Shown piece by piece: positions 41,162-51,146 of a DNA stretch of 64,000 nt. Below the pieces are notes generated by a model that saw nothing but the letters and a program-made list of their open reading frames with translations, was not told the origin of the DNA and did not search any database. The stretch is from positions 434,001 through 498,000 of the forward strand of contig NZ_PITQ01000001.1 in NCBI RefSeq assembly GCF_002834385.1. Direction: 5' to 3'. Positions within the stretch are counted from its first letter, which is position 1. The number at the start of each line of letters is the position of its first letter. The DNA is from Rahnella sp. AA (GTDB lineage Bacteria > Pseudomonadota > Gammaproteobacteria > Enterobacterales > Enterobacteriaceae). Both the position numbers and the translations under genes were made by a program.

Positions 41162-42772
41162 ATGAACCGTCGCGATTTCGTGAAGTGGACGACCCTGATG
41201 GGCGCGGCCACCACGCTCCCTGGCTGGAGCTGTTTTGTCCTCGCCGCCGAACGTCCTGCATTGCCTATTCCTGCTCTGCTGGAACCGGATGCGCGTAACG
41301 CCATTTCTCTGACGCTGCAGCGCGGGCAGAGCCAGCTTCTGCCCGGCGTGAATACCGAAACCTGGGGTGTGAACGGTAATCTGCTCGGCCCCGCGCTGCG
41401 CATCCGTCGCGGCAAACCGGTGAATGTCACCATCAATAACCGACTGAGCGTGGCCAGTACGGTTCACTGGCATGGTTTGGAAATTCCGGGTGATGTCGAT
41501 GGCGGCCCGCAGGGCGTGATTGAGCCGGGTCAGGATCGTAAGGTCAGTTTTCAGCTCGATCAGCCCGCATCAACCTGCTGGTTTCACCCGCATCCCCATC
41601 AGACCAGCGGCTATCAGGTGGCGATGGGGCTGGCCGGATTAGTCCTCATTGAAGACGAAGACAGCGACGCATTACAGATCCCCAAACGCTGGGGCGTGGA
41701 TGATATTCCGGTGATTTTGCAGGATAAACGTCTGAACGATGCCGGGCAGATTGATTACCAGATGGATGTGATGACCGCCGCCGTCGGCTGGTTCGGCCAG
41801 CATATGCTGACTAACGGCGCAGTGTATCCGCAGCACGGTATTTCGCGCGGCTGGGTGCGTTTTCGTCTGCTCAACGGCTGCAATGCGCGCTCGCTGCACA
41901 TCGCCACCAGCGATCAGCGGCCAATGTACGTGATTGCGAGCGACGGCGGTTTTCTCCCTGAGCCGGTGAAAGTCAGCGATTTGCCGTTGCTGATGGGCGA
42001 ACGATTTGAAGTGCTGATTGATTGCAGCGACGGTAAAGCGTTTGATCTGGTCACATTGCCGGTGAAACAAATGGGCATGACGCTGGCACCGTTCGACAAA
42101 CCGTTGCCGGTGTTGCGTATCCAGCCGACGCTGACGCAAAGCGGCGGTGCGCTGCCCGATTCCCTGATCAAACTGCCGGCGCTGGTGTCTGTCGATAATC
42201 TGCCTGCGCGCTGGTTGCAACTGATGATGGATCCGCAGCTGGATCAGCAGGGCATGGCCGCGCTGATGAAACGCTACGGGCACAACGCGATGGCCGGAAT
42301 GAGCATGGATCACGGCGGCGGTGATATGGATATGTCGGCGATGCCGGGGATGTCCGGTTCAGGCCATGACGGCCACGGCGGTATGGCCGGAATGGATATG
42401 GGCAAAGCCGCCGGAAGTTACGATTTCATGCAGGGCAATAAAATCAACGGTAAAGCCTACGACATGAACGTTCCGGCGTTCGATGTGAAACAGGGGCAAT
42501 ACGAGAAATGGACGATCTCAGGCGAAGGCGACATGATGCTGCATCCGTTCCATATCCACGGCACGCAGTTCCGTATTCTTTCTGAAAACGGCCAGCCGGT
42601 CGCGCCGCACCGTCAGGGCTGGAAAGATATCGTCCGCGTCGAAGGTGCCCGCAGTGAATTGCTGGTCCGCTTCAATCATCTGGCTGACAAACAACACGCG
42701 TATATGGCGCACTGCCACCTGCTCGAACACGAAGATACCGGCATGATGCTCGGGTTTACGGTGTCGGCGTAA
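41162..42772 (+). CDS. cueO: Multicopper oxidase CueO
   Basis: CueO oxidises copper(I) in the periplasm and protects against copper and catechols. The 536-residue product has a twin-arginine signal ([10 protein letters not shown]) and the four copper-ligand blocks: [27 protein letters not shown] and [14 protein letters not shown] methionine- and histidine-rich insert (about residues 378-418, with [20 protein letters not shown]) covers the copper site, as in E. coli. It is a single-gene unit with a CueR promoter and a strong terminator. Confidence 0.97.
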   Translation: MNRRDFVKWTTLMGAATTLPGWSCFVLAAERPALPIPALLEPDARNAISLTLQRGQSQLLPGVNTETWGVNGNLLGPALRIRRGKPVNVTINNRLSVASTVHWHGLEIPGDVDGGPQGVIEPGQDRKVSFQLDQPASTCWFHPHPHQTSGYQVAMGLAGLVLIEDEDSDALQIPKRWGVDDIPVILQDKRLNDAGQIDYQMDVMTAAVGWFGQHMLTNGAVYPQHGISRGWVRFRLLNGCNARSLHIATSDQRPMYVIASDGGFLPEPVKVSDLPLLMGERFEVLIDCSDGKAFDLVTLPVKQMGMTLAPFDKPLPVLRIQPTLTQSGGALPDSLIKLPALVSVDNLPARWLQLMMDPQLDQQGMAALMKRYGHNAMAGMSMDHGGGDMDMSAMPGMSGSGHDGHGGMAGMDMGKAAGSYDFMQGNKINGKAYDMNVPAFDVKQGQYEKWTISGEGDMMLHPFHIHGTQFRILSENGQPVAPHRQGWKDIVRVEGARSELLVRFNHLADKQHAYMAHCHLLEHEDTGMMLGFTVSA

Positions 42773-42814
42773 GCGGCGTCCCTGATTTTCTTTCTGTAAT
42801 TTCTTAAAAATCAG

Positions 42815-42847
42815 TGGCCCGGAGAGTCTGCTCCGGGCCATTTTTTT
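42815..42847 (+). terminator. Terminator after cueO
   Basis: A perfect 10-bp stem (TGGCCCGGAG with CTCCGGGCCA, 6-nt loop) is followed by seven T residues. Confidence 0.95.
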
Positions 42848-42902
42848 CTCCTGCCATTCCCGCGCTTTTCACTCTTCTGCTAACACTTGCTTATCAATAT
42901 TT

Positions 42903-42930
42903 CACTTTGAAAGATAAATCTTTCAAAGTG
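42903..42930 (+). promoter_or_regulatory. Palindromic SrlR operator upstream of srlA
   Basis: Two perfect 13-base arms, CACTTTGAAAGAT and its complement, are separated by AA. It lies about 100 bases before srlA, and a degenerate copy precedes srlR, so the DeoR-type repressor SrlR is the likely ligand. Confidence 0.8.
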
Positions 42931-43032
42931 TGATCAATATGGAATTATTATAAATTCATAATGATTATGTTTTCAGCGTGGAGTGACAAAACATGAAAGC
43001 TTAAATCCCACGTATCCCTACAGGAGAACAAA

Positions 43033-43581
43033 ATGATTGAAGTGATTACACACGGTGCCGAGTGGTTTATCGGCCTGTTTCAAAAAGGGGGAGAGGTTTT
43101 TGTCGGGATGGTCACCGGCATTTTACCGCTCTTAATCAGTTTACTGGTGGTCATGAATGCGCTGATCGTTTTTGTGGGTCAGCGCAGGATCGAACGTCTG
43201 GCGCAGCGCTGTGCCGGAAACCCGGTTTCACGTTATCTGTTGTTGCCGGTCATCGGTACATTTGTTTTTTGCAACCCGATGACGCTGAGCCTCGGGCGCT
43301 TCATGCCTGAAATCTACAAGCCGAGTTACTACGCGGCGGGTTCATACAGCTGCCATTCCATGAACGGATTATTCCCACACATTAACCCGGGCGAACTGTT
43401 CGTTTATCTCGGCGTGGCCAGCGGGCTGACCACCCTGGGATTACCGCTCGGGCCACTGGCGGTCAGCTATTTCCTGGTCGGCATGGTGACCAACTTCTTC
43501 CGGGGCTGGGTGACCGATCTCACCACGCGCATCTTCGAAAAGAAGATGGGTATTCAGCTTGATCGTCAGGTTCAACTTTAA
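43033..43581 (+). CDS. srlA: Glucitol/sorbitol PTS component IIC (SrlA)
   Basis: SrlA is the membrane IIC part of the sorbitol phosphotransferase system. The 182-residue product is collinear with E. coli SrlA, with [18 protein letters not shown]-type helices and the conserved [20 protein letters not shown]. It begins the srlAEBDMR-gutQ operon; srlE follows after 14 bases. Expression should be set by SrlR, SrlM and catabolite control. In E. coli the operon is far away, near 61 min. Confidence 0.96.
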   Translation: MIEVITHGAEWFIGLFQKGGEVFVGMVTGILPLLISLLVVMNALIVFVGQRRIERLAQRCAGNPVSRYLLLPVIGTFVFCNPMTLSLGRFMPEIYKPSYYAAGSYSCHSMNGLFPHINPGELFVYLGVASGLTTLGLPLGPLAVSYFLVGMVTNFFRGWVTDLTTRIFEKKMGIQLDRQVQL

Positions 43582-43595
43582 ACGCGGAGCAGAAA

Positions 43596-44576
43596 ATGAG
43601 CGTTACCATTCGAATTAACCGGGGTGAAGGTGGCTGGGGCGGTCCGTTACTGATTGAGGCCGTACCAGGCAAAAAAATTGTGTATATCACGGCGGGCACG
43701 CGCCCGGCGATCGTCGACAAACTGGCGGAGCTGACGGGCTGGGAAACCGTTGATGGTTTTAAAGAAGGTGAGCCACCGGCGGAAGAAATCGGCGTGGCGG
43801 TGATCGACTGCGGCGGAACGCTGCGCTGCGGTATTTATCCAAAACGTCGGATCCCGACCGTGAACATCCATTCGACCGGCAAATCCGGCCCGCTGGCGCA
43901 GTTTATTACGGAAGACATTTATGTCTCCGGTGTGCGGGAGCACGACATTGTTTTCGACACCGCTGAACGCGCTCCAGCGGATGCGAAACCCGCGCCAGTA
44001 GCGGCGGGACGCGACTATGACACCACCAAAAAAATCACCGAGCAAAGCGACGGACTGCTGGCAAAAGTCGGGATGGGCATGGGGTCGGGCGTCGCGGTGC
44101 TGTTCCAGGCGGGGCGCGATACCATTGATACCGTGCTCAAAACTATCCTGCCGTTTATGGCCTTCGTGGCGGCGCTGATCGGCATCATTATGGCGTCCGG
44201 TCTTGGCGATTTGGTGGCCCATGGTCTGACGCCGCTGGCGAAAAGCCCGGTCGGGCTGGTGATGCTGGCGCTGATTTGTTCCTTCCCGCTGTTGTCTCCT
44301 TTCCTCGGCCCCGGCGCGGTGATCGCGCAGGTGATCGGCGTGCTGGTGGGTGTTCAGATCGGGTTGGGTAACATTCCTCCGCATCTGGCTTTACCGGCGC
44401 TCTTTGCGATTAACGCGCAGGCGGCTTGCGACTTCATTCCGGTCGGGCTTTCACTGGCAGAAGCCAAGCAGGACACCGTTCGCGTCGGTGTGCCGTCCGT
44501 GCTGGTCAGCCGTTTCCTCACCGGTGCCCCGACGGTGCTTATCGCCTGGGCCGCGTCCGCTTTCATCTATCAGTAA
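43596..44576 (+). CDS. srlE: Glucitol/sorbitol PTS component IIB-C2 (SrlE)
   Basis: SrlE carries the IIB phosphorylation domain and a second membrane part. The 326-residue product opens with the conserved [20 protein letters not shown] block and has the candidate phospho-cysteine in [12 protein letters not shown]. Membrane helices follow after residue 180, with [21 protein letters not shown] slightly longer linker than E. coli (326 against 319) is the only difference seen. srlB follows within 10 bases. Confidence 0.96.
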   Translation: MSVTIRINRGEGGWGGPLLIEAVPGKKIVYITAGTRPAIVDKLAELTGWETVDGFKEGEPPAEEIGVAVIDCGGTLRCGIYPKRRIPTVNIHSTGKSGPLAQFITEDIYVSGVREHDIVFDTAERAPADAKPAPVAAGRDYDTTKKITEQSDGLLAKVGMGMGSGVAVLFQAGRDTIDTVLKTILPFMAFVAALIGIIMASGLGDLVAHGLTPLAKSPVGLVMLALICSFPLLSPFLGPGAVIAQVIGVLVGVQIGLGNIPPHLALPALFAINAQAACDFIPVGLSLAEAKQDTVRVGVPSVLVSRFLTGAPTVLIAWAASAFIYQ

Positions 44577-44585
44577 GGAGCCACC

Positions 44586-44948
44586 ATGCAAACTATCTAT
44601 CAAACCACGATTACACATATCGGTGACTTTGCCCGCGAGGCGTTATCCGAGCAGATGCTGATTACCTTCCGCGAAGGCGCACCGGCCGATATTCAGGATT
44701 ATTGCTTTATTCATCAGCACGGCCAGACCGAAGGCGAACTGCATCGCGGAGCCTGCATGGAACTGGCGGATGTGCGTTATCCGGTGACCGCCGTGGGCGA
44801 GGTGGCGATGCAAAACCTGCGCGAACTCGGGCATATCACGCTGCGTTTTGACGGCAGTGCGGAAGCGGAATATCCCGGCTGCGTTCATGTAAAAGGCGTG
44901 ACGCCTGAAGACATTCCGCTGGGCAGCATATTGAAATTTATCGATTAA
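44586..44948 (+). CDS. srlB: Glucitol/sorbitol PTS component IIA (SrlB)
   Basis: SrlB is the soluble IIA protein that passes phosphate from HPr to SrlE. The 120-residue product has the His-containing DYCFIHQHGQTEGEL motif, where the phosphorylated histidine lies, and the HVKGVTPEDIPLGS C-terminal block. Spacing to its neighbours is short, consistent with one message. Confidence 0.95.
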   Translation: MQTIYQTTITHIGDFAREALSEQMLITFREGAPADIQDYCFIHQHGQTEGELHRGACMELADVRYPVTAVGEVAMQNLRELGHITLRFDGSAEAEYPGCVHVKGVTPEDIPLGSILKFID

Positions 44949-44969
44949 CACTAAAGTCAGGAGTCAGTT

Positions 44970-45749
44970 ATGGAACAGGTTGCAGTCGTGATCGGCGGTG
45001 GTCAGACGCTGGGCGCATTTCTCTGTCAGGGGTTGGCTGAATCCGGATATCGGGTTGCGGTGGCAGATCTGAATGAAAAGAATGCCGCAGAAGTTGCGGC
45101 GCAGATTAATCAGCAGTTTGGAGACAAAAGGGCATTTGGATTTGTGGTCGATGCCACGAATGAAAGCAGTGTTGAAGAGCTGGCGAAGGCGGTGGATCAG
45201 ATGTTTGGCGGCGTCAGTTTGCTGGTCTATAGCGCGGGAATGGCGAAGGCCTCGCCAATTACCGACTTTGCCCTCAATGATTTTGATCTCTCACTTCAGG
45301 TGAACCTGGTCGGGTATTTCCTTTGTGCCCGCGAGTTTTCACGTCTGATGATCCGCGACCGCATTCCGGGGCGCATCATCCAGATCAACTCCAAATCGGG
45401 CAAAGTGGGCAGCAAACACAACGCCGGTTACAGCGCGGCGAAATTCGGCGGCGTGGGGCTGACGCAATCTCTGGCGCTGGATCTGGCGGAATACGGTATT
45501 ACCGTCCATTCGCTGATGTTAGGGAACCTGCTGAAATCGCCGATGTTCCAGTCATTATTGCCGCAATACGCAAAGAAACTCGGTATTCAGGCCGACGAAG
45601 TAGAACAGTATTACATTGATAAAGTGCCGCTCAAACGCGGTTGTGACTATCAGGATGTGCTGGATATGCTGTTGTTTTACGCCAGTGATAAAGCGTCCTA
45701 CTGTACCGGCCAGTCAATCAATATTACCGGCGGGCAGGTCATGTTCTGA
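44970..45749 (+). CDS. srlD: Sorbitol-6-phosphate 2-dehydrogenase
   Basis: SrlD oxidises imported sorbitol 6-phosphate to fructose 6-phosphate with NAD. The 259-residue SDR protein has VVIGGGQTLGAFLCQGLAE as cofactor loop, the Asp of VADLNE that selects NAD, catalytic Ser in INSKSGKVGSKHNAGYSAAKFG and the YSAAK pair, and the C-terminal SINITGGQVMF. Confidence 0.96.
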   Translation: MEQVAVVIGGGQTLGAFLCQGLAESGYRVAVADLNEKNAAEVAAQINQQFGDKRAFGFVVDATNESSVEELAKAVDQMFGGVSLLVYSAGMAKASPITDFALNDFDLSLQVNLVGYFLCAREFSRLMIRDRIPGRIIQINSKSGKVGSKHNAGYSAAKFGGVGLTQSLALDLAEYGITVHSLMLGNLLKSPMFQSLLPQYAKKLGIQADEVEQYYIDKVPLKRGCDYQDVLDMLLFYASDKASYCTGQSINITGGQVMF

Positions 45750-45799
45750 TGCCATCCGCCCTTGTCTGAGACCGGGGCGGATTTTTTAAGGAGAAAACG

Positions 45800-46162
45800 A
45801 TGACCCCGACTTCAGCACTGATTGTTTGCGCCATTCTGGCCTGGGCGGCTCAGATTGTTTTGGGCTGGTGGCAGTTACAACGTTTCAACCGCGCGTTTGA
45901 TGAGTTGTGTTTACGCGGTTCGGTGGGTGTCGGGCGTTCGGGGGGCCGCTTCAAACCACGCGTGGTGCTGGCGCTGGCTTTCGACAAAGAAGAAAAAGTC
46001 TGTGCCGGTTTTATTCTGCGCGGGCTGACCATTTTTGCCCGTCCTCAGTCTTTTACAAGCCTCAACGGAATGAAACGGGAACAATTGATGACAGGTGTGA
46101 TCTTCCCGAAAGATCCGAATATTCAAACTGCACTATCATTAGCGATTGAACCGAAATCATGA
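45800..46162 (+). CDS. srlM: Sorbitol operon activator SrlM (GutM)
   Basis: SrlM is an accessory activator of the sorbitol operon. The 120-residue product has an N-terminal membrane-like helix (LIVCAILAWAAQIVLGWWQL), then LQRFNRAFDEL and GVGRSGGRFKPRVVLALAFD, all GutM hallmarks. How it activates transcription is unclear. It lies just before the internal operator and srlR. Confidence 0.92.
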   Translation: MTPTSALIVCAILAWAAQIVLGWWQLQRFNRAFDELCLRGSVGVGRSGGRFKPRVVLALAFDKEEKVCAGFILRGLTIFARPQSFTSLNGMKREQLMTGVIFPKDPNIQTALSLAIEPKS

Positions 46163-46168
46163 TATTTT

Positions 46169-46197
46169 CACTTTAAAAGCTATTATCTTTCAAAAAG
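46169..46197 (+). promoter_or_regulatory. Degenerate second SrlR operator before srlR
   Basis: CACTTTAAAAGC followed 5 bases on by ATCTTTCAAAAAG aligns with both arms of the palindrome at 42903-42930. It lies 43 bases before srlR, which suggests autoregulation or a repression loop over the operon. Confidence 0.6.
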
Positions 46198-46239
46198 AAT
46201 GATGGCGAGTGAATTTATCTGAAAATTTGAGCGGAAATC

Positions 46240-47016
46240 GTGATGAAACCTAAGCAACGGCAGGCGGCGATACTGGAGCATTTGCAGCAATTTGGTAAGA
46301 CGGCGGTGGAAGATCTGGCAGCGCATTTTGCCACGACCGGCACCACCATCCGCAAAGATCTCACGCTGCTGGAAGAGGAAGGTGCCGTGATCCGCACCTA
46401 CGGCGGCGTGGTTCTGAGCCGCGAAGAAGGCGACCAGCCTATCGACCGTAAAACACACATTAATACCGGTAAAAAGCTGCGCATTGCCCGCGCCGCGATT
46501 AGCGAAATTCAGGACGGCGATTCACTGATTTTCGACGCAGGCAGTACGGTCATGCAGATGGTGCCTTTCCTCAGTCAGTTCAATAACATCACGGTTATGA
46601 CCAACAGCCTGCATATCGTCAATGCACTGGTCGAGCTGGATAACGATCAAACCATTCTGATGCCGGGCGGCACCTACCGTAAAAAATCCTCTTCTTTCCA
46701 TGGCAGCCTGGCGGAAAGCGCTTTTGATCAATTCAACTTCGACAAACTGTTTATCGGCGCCGATGGTGTTGATCTGAACGGAGGTGTCACGACGTTCAAC
46801 GAAGTTCACGGCGTCAGCCAGGCGATGTGCAACGCCGCCGAACGTATTTTCCTGCTGGTGGATTCCTCAAAATTCGGCCGTAAAAGCCCGAATGTGGTCT
46901 GCAATTTGGGTAAGGTCGATACGTTGATCACGGACAGCGGATTAACGACTCCTTATCGTGAGGCCATCGAAAAACTGGGGATCCGCATTATTTTAGTCGG
47001 GGAAGACGATGAATGA
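46240..47016 (+). CDS. srlR: Sorbitol operon repressor SrlR
   Basis: SrlR (GutR) is a DeoR-family repressor relieved by a sorbitol phosphate signal. The 258-residue product opens [20 protein letters not shown] with the HTH at about 17-40 ([20 protein letters not shown]), then RTYGGVV and a DeoR sensor domain with [11 protein letters not shown]. Its stop overlaps the gutQ start by 8 bases. Confidence 0.95.
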   Translation: MMKPKQRQAAILEHLQQFGKTAVEDLAAHFATTGTTIRKDLTLLEEEGAVIRTYGGVVLSREEGDQPIDRKTHINTGKKLRIARAAISEIQDGDSLIFDAGSTVMQMVPFLSQFNNITVMTNSLHIVNALVELDNDQTILMPGGTYRKKSSSFHGSLAESAFDQFNFDKLFIGADGVDLNGGVTTFNEVHGVSQAMCNAAERIFLLVDSSKFGRKSPNVVCNLGKVDTLITDSGLTTPYREAIEKLGIRIILVGEDDE

Positions 47017-47974
47017 TTCATTACTGAACTACGCACGCGAAACATTGGAAATTGAGATTGAAGAAGCGAAACGTTTACTGACGCGGCTTGATGATAATTT
47101 CCTTTGCGCGTGCCGCTTATTGCTGAACTGTACCGGCAAAGCGGTGGTTTCTGGCATGGGGAAATCCGGCCATATCGGTAAGAAAATCGCGGCATCGCTG
47201 GCCAGCACCGGGACGCCTGCGTTCTTTGTCCATCCCGCTGAAGCCTTGCACGGCGATCTGGGGATGATTGGCAGCAATGATGTGCTGATTTTCATCTCTT
47301 ATTCCGGTCGTGCAAAAGAGCTGGATACGATTTTGCCACTGCTGAAAGAAAATCAAATACGCCTGATTGCCATCACTGGCGGGAAAGATTCCCCGCTGGC
47401 GCTGGCGGCAGATTGTGTACTCGACATCAGCGTTGAACGCGAGGCCTGTCCGATGGGGCTCGCACCGACGTCCAGCGCGGTGAATACGCTGATGATGGGT
47501 GATGCACTGGCGATGGCTCTCATGCGCCACCGTGGTTTTGGCGCTGAAGATTTCGCGCGGTCACATCCGGGTGGGAGTCTGGGCGCTAGATTGCTCAACC
47601 GCGTCCATCATCTGATGCGCACCGGCGACCGATTGCCGGTTGTCGACAGCCAGAAAAACGTCATGGATGCCATGCTGGAACTGAGCCGCACCGGTCTGGG
47701 GCTGATTGCAGTGTGCGATGCCAGTCTGCATGTCGTGGGCGTTTTCACCGACGGTGATTTGCGCCGCTGGCTGGTGAAAGGAAATAGCCTGAATGATCCG
47801 CTGGTGAGCGCGATGAGCCGTCCGGGATATCAGCTTCCTGCCCAATGGCGGGCGGGTGAAGCGTTGGAAGCCTTGCACGAACAGCACATCAGTGCCGCAC
47901 CGGTTGTCGACAGCGAGGGCATTTTGGTGGGCGCCATCAACCTGCATGACCTGCACCAGGCGGGTATTGGCTGA
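47009..47974 (+). CDS. gutQ: D-arabinose 5-phosphate isomerase GutQ
   Basis: GutQ interconverts ribulose 5-phosphate and arabinose 5-phosphate, a precursor of Kdo in lipopolysaccharide; it duplicates KdsD. The 321-residue product has a SIS domain ([20 protein letters not shown], then [15 protein letters not shown]) and two C-terminal CBS domains. It is the last gene of the srl operon and overlaps srlR by 8 bases, as in E. coli. Confidence 0.95.
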   Translation: MNDSLLNYARETLEIEIEEAKRLLTRLDDNFLCACRLLLNCTGKAVVSGMGKSGHIGKKIAASLASTGTPAFFVHPAEALHGDLGMIGSNDVLIFISYSGRAKELDTILPLLKENQIRLIAITGGKDSPLALAADCVLDISVEREACPMGLAPTSSAVNTLMMGDALAMALMRHRGFGAEDFARSHPGGSLGARLLNRVHHLMRTGDRLPVVDSQKNVMDAMLELSRTGLGLIAVCDASLHVVGVFTDGDLRRWLVKGNSLNDPLVSAMSRPGYQLPAQWRAGEALEALHEQHISAAPVVDSEGILVGAINLHDLHQAGIG

Positions 47975-47976
47975 CA

Positions 47977-48003
47977 CCGGCGTTACCCATCGCCGGGTTC
48001 TTT
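47977..48003 (+). terminator. Weak hairpin after gutQ
   Basis: CCGGCG (47977-47982) pairs with CGCCGG (47991-47996), followed by GTTCTTT. The stem is short and the T-run poor, so it may be leaky toward hpt. Confidence 0.45.
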
Positions 48004-48085
48004 GATATAATCCTTACCACTATATGGTCGCCGTTCTTTCCAAAAACGGCGATAAATATTCTTAAATCAGGTGGTTAGTCTTTAT

Positions 48086-48622
48086 ATGAAACATCGTGTT
48101 GACGTCATGATTTCCGAGCAGGAAGTCAAAACCCGAATTGCCGAATTAGGCCGTGAAATCACCGAACATTATCGCGACAGCGGCAGTGAGATGGTGCTGG
48201 TTGGGCTGCTGCGCGGTTCCTTCATGTTTATGGCTGATCTGTGTCGCGCCGTTGATGTCCCGCACGAGGTGGACTTCATGACGGCATCCAGCTACGGCAA
48301 CGGCATGTCCACTACCCGCGACGTCAAAATTTTGAAAGATTTAGATGAAGACATTCGCGGTAAAGACGTCCTGATCGTCGAAGACATTATCGATTCCGGC
48401 AACACGCTGAGTAAAGTCCGTGAAATCCTGCAACTGCGCGGCCCGAAATCACTGGCGATTTGTACCCTGCTTGATAAACCAGAGCGCCGTGAAGTTGACG
48501 TGAAAGTGGAATATGTCGGTTTCCCTATTCCTGATGAATTCGTCGTGGGCTACGGCATCGACTATGCCCAGCGCTATCGCCACCTGCCGTACGTCGGCAA
48601 AGTGGTCATGCTGGACGAGTAA
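48086..48622 (+). CDS. hpt: Hypoxanthine phosphoribosyltransferase
   Basis: Hpt salvages hypoxanthine (and guanine less well) with PRPP. The 178-residue product has [16 protein letters not shown], the PRPP loop [14 protein letters not shown] and the C-terminal [20 protein letters not shown]. The ATG at 48086 is used, as in E. coli, with AGGTGG 11 bases upstream; an in-frame GTG five codons earlier lies inside that ribosome site. A TATAAT at 48006-48011 could be its -10. Confidence 0.96.
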   Translation: MKHRVDVMISEQEVKTRIAELGREITEHYRDSGSEMVLVGLLRGSFMFMADLCRAVDVPHEVDFMTASSYGNGMSTTRDVKILKDLDEDIRGKDVLIVEDIIDSGNTLSKVREILQLRGPKSLAICTLLDKPERREVDVKVEYVGFPIPDEFVVGYGIDYAQRYRHLPYVGKVVMLDE

Positions 48623-48864
48623 TTCAGCGGAAAGCTGACCGGCACCTGGAGAGATTGTTGTTGATGTTTGTCCAGGTGCAGCAGCGCAGCATGAAGCGTT
48701 CCTGGTTCAACAATGATGCCAGCAATGTGCCCACGGGTTTTGAACATACACCTGCAAGGCGACCTTCTCCGCAAATTAATACAGCTGGAATTACAGTTTT
48801 TTCATTGCAACATAATAGTAACAACCCTATAAAGAATAACTCTGCTTATTGAATGGGATGTTTT

Positions 48865-49278
48865 ATGACGGTTTTGATTAAAAAGTTGCTTCCTTCAGAA
48901 TGGGAACGCGCATTCCCGGTTGTTTCTCAACTAAGAAACATTACTAAAGACGAGTTTTTAAAAAGCGTTAGAATTCAAACTCTGAATGGGTATGAACTTA
49001 TTGCTGCGGTACTTGAAGAGAGAATTATCGGTGTGATGGGGATAAGGCCTGTACACACGCTTGCACGAGGTTCTCATTTACATATTGATGATCTTGTCGT
49101 TGATGAGAATCAGCGTCATTCAGGAACAGGCAGATTACTTCTCGATTTTGCTGTCAGTGAAGCTAAAAGCAGGCAAATGAATTTTGTCTTCCTTGACGCA
49201 AGGAAGGAAGCCATTCCATTCTATGAAAGAAATGATTTCATTTTTCACCCTTCTCCTTCTATGAAAAAAATCCTCTAA
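48865..49278 (+). CDS. GNAT-family N-acetyltransferase
   Basis: The 137-residue protein has the GNAT core: LHIDDLVVDENQRHSGTGRL provides strand beta4 and the acetyl-CoA pyrophosphate loop (RHSGTG), followed by AVSEAKSRQMNFVFLDARKE and FYERNDFIFHP, the usual C-terminal motif B. The acceptor is unknown. The ATG at 48865 follows GGGATG; an earlier ATG adds four residues. Base composition is clearly more AT-rich than hpt or can, and the gene is absent from this place in E. coli, so it may have been acquired. The 242 bases before it contain no convincing gene. Confidence 0.82.
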   Translation: MTVLIKKLLPSEWERAFPVVSQLRNITKDEFLKSVRIQTLNGYELIAAVLEERIIGVMGIRPVHTLARGSHLHIDDLVVDENQRHSGTGRLLLDFAVSEAKSRQMNFVFLDARKEAIPFYERNDFIFHPSPSMKKIL

Positions 49279-49647
49279 TTTTACCTGTTCGCTGACATGT
49301 TCATTCCGTACTGCCACAATGGAAGCGAACATGCCTGATTTCATGTGCTGCGTTGTTGTTTAGGGAATGCCGCATTATGGCCCACATCTGGCAGCAACAC
49401 CTCCACGCTTACATGTAGATTGTATGTAAATTGCTCTATAAGATAAATCCTGGTCGTTGTAAATTACGCCGATGCCTAATCATTACCGTCAGCGTGATGA
49501 ACTAATAATCCCGGACAAGTTATTAGAAATCTAATGAATGAAGTGGCATAGAAGATCATCGAAGGATATTCCCCGGAAGTGGCTAGTTCAGACCCTTTAA
49601 ATATCTGTTTAATCTGAACCGCACTATTCGTATCTGACACCAGCCAG
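49279..49647. other. Non-coding stretch with decayed coding traces
   Basis: No intact gene is seen. Short open bits occur (for example from 49377), and near 49535-49615 a frame in line with the diguanylate cyclase remnant runs up to a TGA, so this is probably the eroded 5' part of that gene. Confidence 0.4.
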
Positions 49648-50168
49648 ATGATGAAGATGCAGGATATTGAAGATAGTTTTGAGCAATTGCGTCCATTAGC
49701 CGTTGGCAGCGAAGTCTTCGCAACAGTAATTTGCTTTGCCGTACTGGTGCTCACGGATGTATCCACGGCATCCCGTTATAGCTCTACATTTTCTGCCTGA
49801 TAGAAGCCACCGCGACTTATCTTACCTACAAGTCCACGAATACCCAACAGTTCTGGCTAACCGGTTTTCTGCTGGTTTGCTCCTGAGCCGCGTGCCTGGG
49901 TTCGTATGCAAACGTTATTGGCAGCCCGGTTTTCTGGTTTTTACCGATAGGTATGGTCATTAGCCTGCCAGTGTCGGTCAGCATCGGGTTGGTAGAGCGT
50001 GAAGTTGATGAGTCTGTTTTCAGCCTGATGCGCCGGGCCGACAGGGCCCTGTACGATGCGAAAAGCAGTGGCAAGAACCGCTACGCAATGGCTGCTCCCC
50101 TGTGGTCAGTTGAAGAAGGTGCTTTGGCTAATTTTAATGCCGTTATTCCGGTCGGGCACCACACTTGA
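49648..50168 (+). pseudogene. Remnant of a membrane-anchored GGDEF diguanylate cyclase
   Basis: The 3' part encodes the end of a GGDEF domain: VSVSIGLVEREVDESVFSLM then RRADRALYDAKSSGKNRYA, which matches the family's final strand and the ADxALYxAKxxGRNR helix. Just upstream, in the same frame, comes a membrane-like LGSYANVIGSPVFWFLPIGM, and before a TGA stop FWLTGFLLVCS. Further up, another frame has EVFATVICFAVLVLTDVS. The GGDEF active-site motif itself is missing and several stops and shifts intervene, so the gene is dead. It once was a multi-helix (MASE-like) cyclase; the exact parent cannot be named. Confidence 0.7.
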
Positions 50169-50203
50169 ATTACTGAATTCTTTATGGGTTTCGCTGACGT
50201 TTC

Positions 50204-50722
50204 CTACCTGAAACTCCATTGCACGCTGACGACGAACACTGACGGGATAATGATCCCGGTTTCTACGCCGAAGTAGCTGGTGAAATTGTACTGGAAGGCA
50301 TGGTAGATATACGGGGAGAATCCGACGCCGGTGACTTTCTTGAAATCGTTATAGGAACCTTCATCACCGCAGTGCTTGAAGGCATCAAAAAAGAACTCGC
50401 CAGTATATCCGTAGACGCCTTTAAATACCCAGTTGGAATCCCATTGGATCCAGTCCCTCCGCAGCCCGAGTGCAATACAGCGGTCACCGAAGCTGTTGTT
50501 CATGGTACCGATCAGTGCGCTGTATTTGGAGTCTTCGGAGAATTTACGCTCTACCGACATAAACTTATTATCGAAAAACTCGTTATATTGCCCGTAGTTG
50601 CCAGTCAGATGATAAACAAACGAACCTGTGTTGAAGGAGTATAAATTGATTTCATCTGCGTGGAGGCAAACAGAAATAAGAAGTAAAAAGAAACACAGAA
50701 CCCGGCTTGAATGTTTTAGCAC
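50204..50722 (-). CDS. Exported protein of unknown function, probable small barrel
   Basis: I do not recognise this 172-residue protein. It has a signal peptide (about 1-22, cleavage after CLHA) and a mature part rich in aromatic residues with alternating patterns (WVFKGVYGYTGEFFFDAF, YIYHAFQYNFTSYFGVETGI). It ends FVVSVQWSFR, which looks like barrel or lipocalin-type strands. Two cysteines (DRCIALG and KHCGDEG) may form a disulfide. The start is GTG with only a weak ribosome site. It converges on the cyclase remnant and shares the patch's AT-rich composition. An outer-membrane or periplasmic location is inferred. Confidence 0.6.
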   Translation of the reverse strand: MLKHSSRVLCFFLLLISVCLHADEINLYSFNTGSFVYHLTGNYGQYNEFFDNKFMSVERKFSEDSKYSALIGTMNNSFGDRCIALGLRRDWIQWDSNWVFKGVYGYTGEFFFDAFKHCGDEGSYNDFKKVTGVGFSPYIYHAFQYNFTSYFGVETGIIIPSVFVVSVQWSFR

Positions 50723-51089
50723 TTATATAATCTCTGTATTTAATTAATATGCTTACATAGAAATTCTGCCAGCAATGAACTTCTATATAGGGAATAACTT
50801 CCGGCGATAAACCCAGTAAAATTATCCTAATTGCACAAGCATTTAATCCATGAGTGACTTTTATCTATGCCGTTATAAATGAAATTATAGCCCGTTTTAT
50901 TCAGTGCACCACCGCCGTGATTTTTGTGCGAGTGGCTTCGGGAGCCAGTCGTACCGCCACTGTTCAAATGTTGTGGATCACATAGTGTCCACACCTGAGT
51001 ATCTTTATAGGGTTTGTAGCGGCTTACACCGAATATAACTCATTGATTTATAGTGATCGCGTTGTAAGTACAGGAAAAATAAATGGGTA
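50723..51089. other. AT-rich gap before the can terminator
   Basis: No gene or RNA is recognised. The part next to 50722 should hold the promoter of the exported protein. Confidence 0.5.
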
Positions 51090-51120
51090 AAAAGGCACAT
51101 TTTTGTGCCTTTTGTTTTTT
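51090..51120. terminator. Terminator downstream of can
   Basis: AAAAGGCACA pairs with TGTGCCTTTT around a T4 loop, with T-runs available on both strands. It lies 26-57 bases past the can stop. Confidence 0.85.
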
Positions 51121-51146
51121 GAATTTCTGTAGAGTGGGGCGGCTTG

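Noticed and set aside
48655-48852. 65-codon frame after hpt
   Set aside because: Low-complexity, no family resemblance and no good ribosome site; treated as non-coding.
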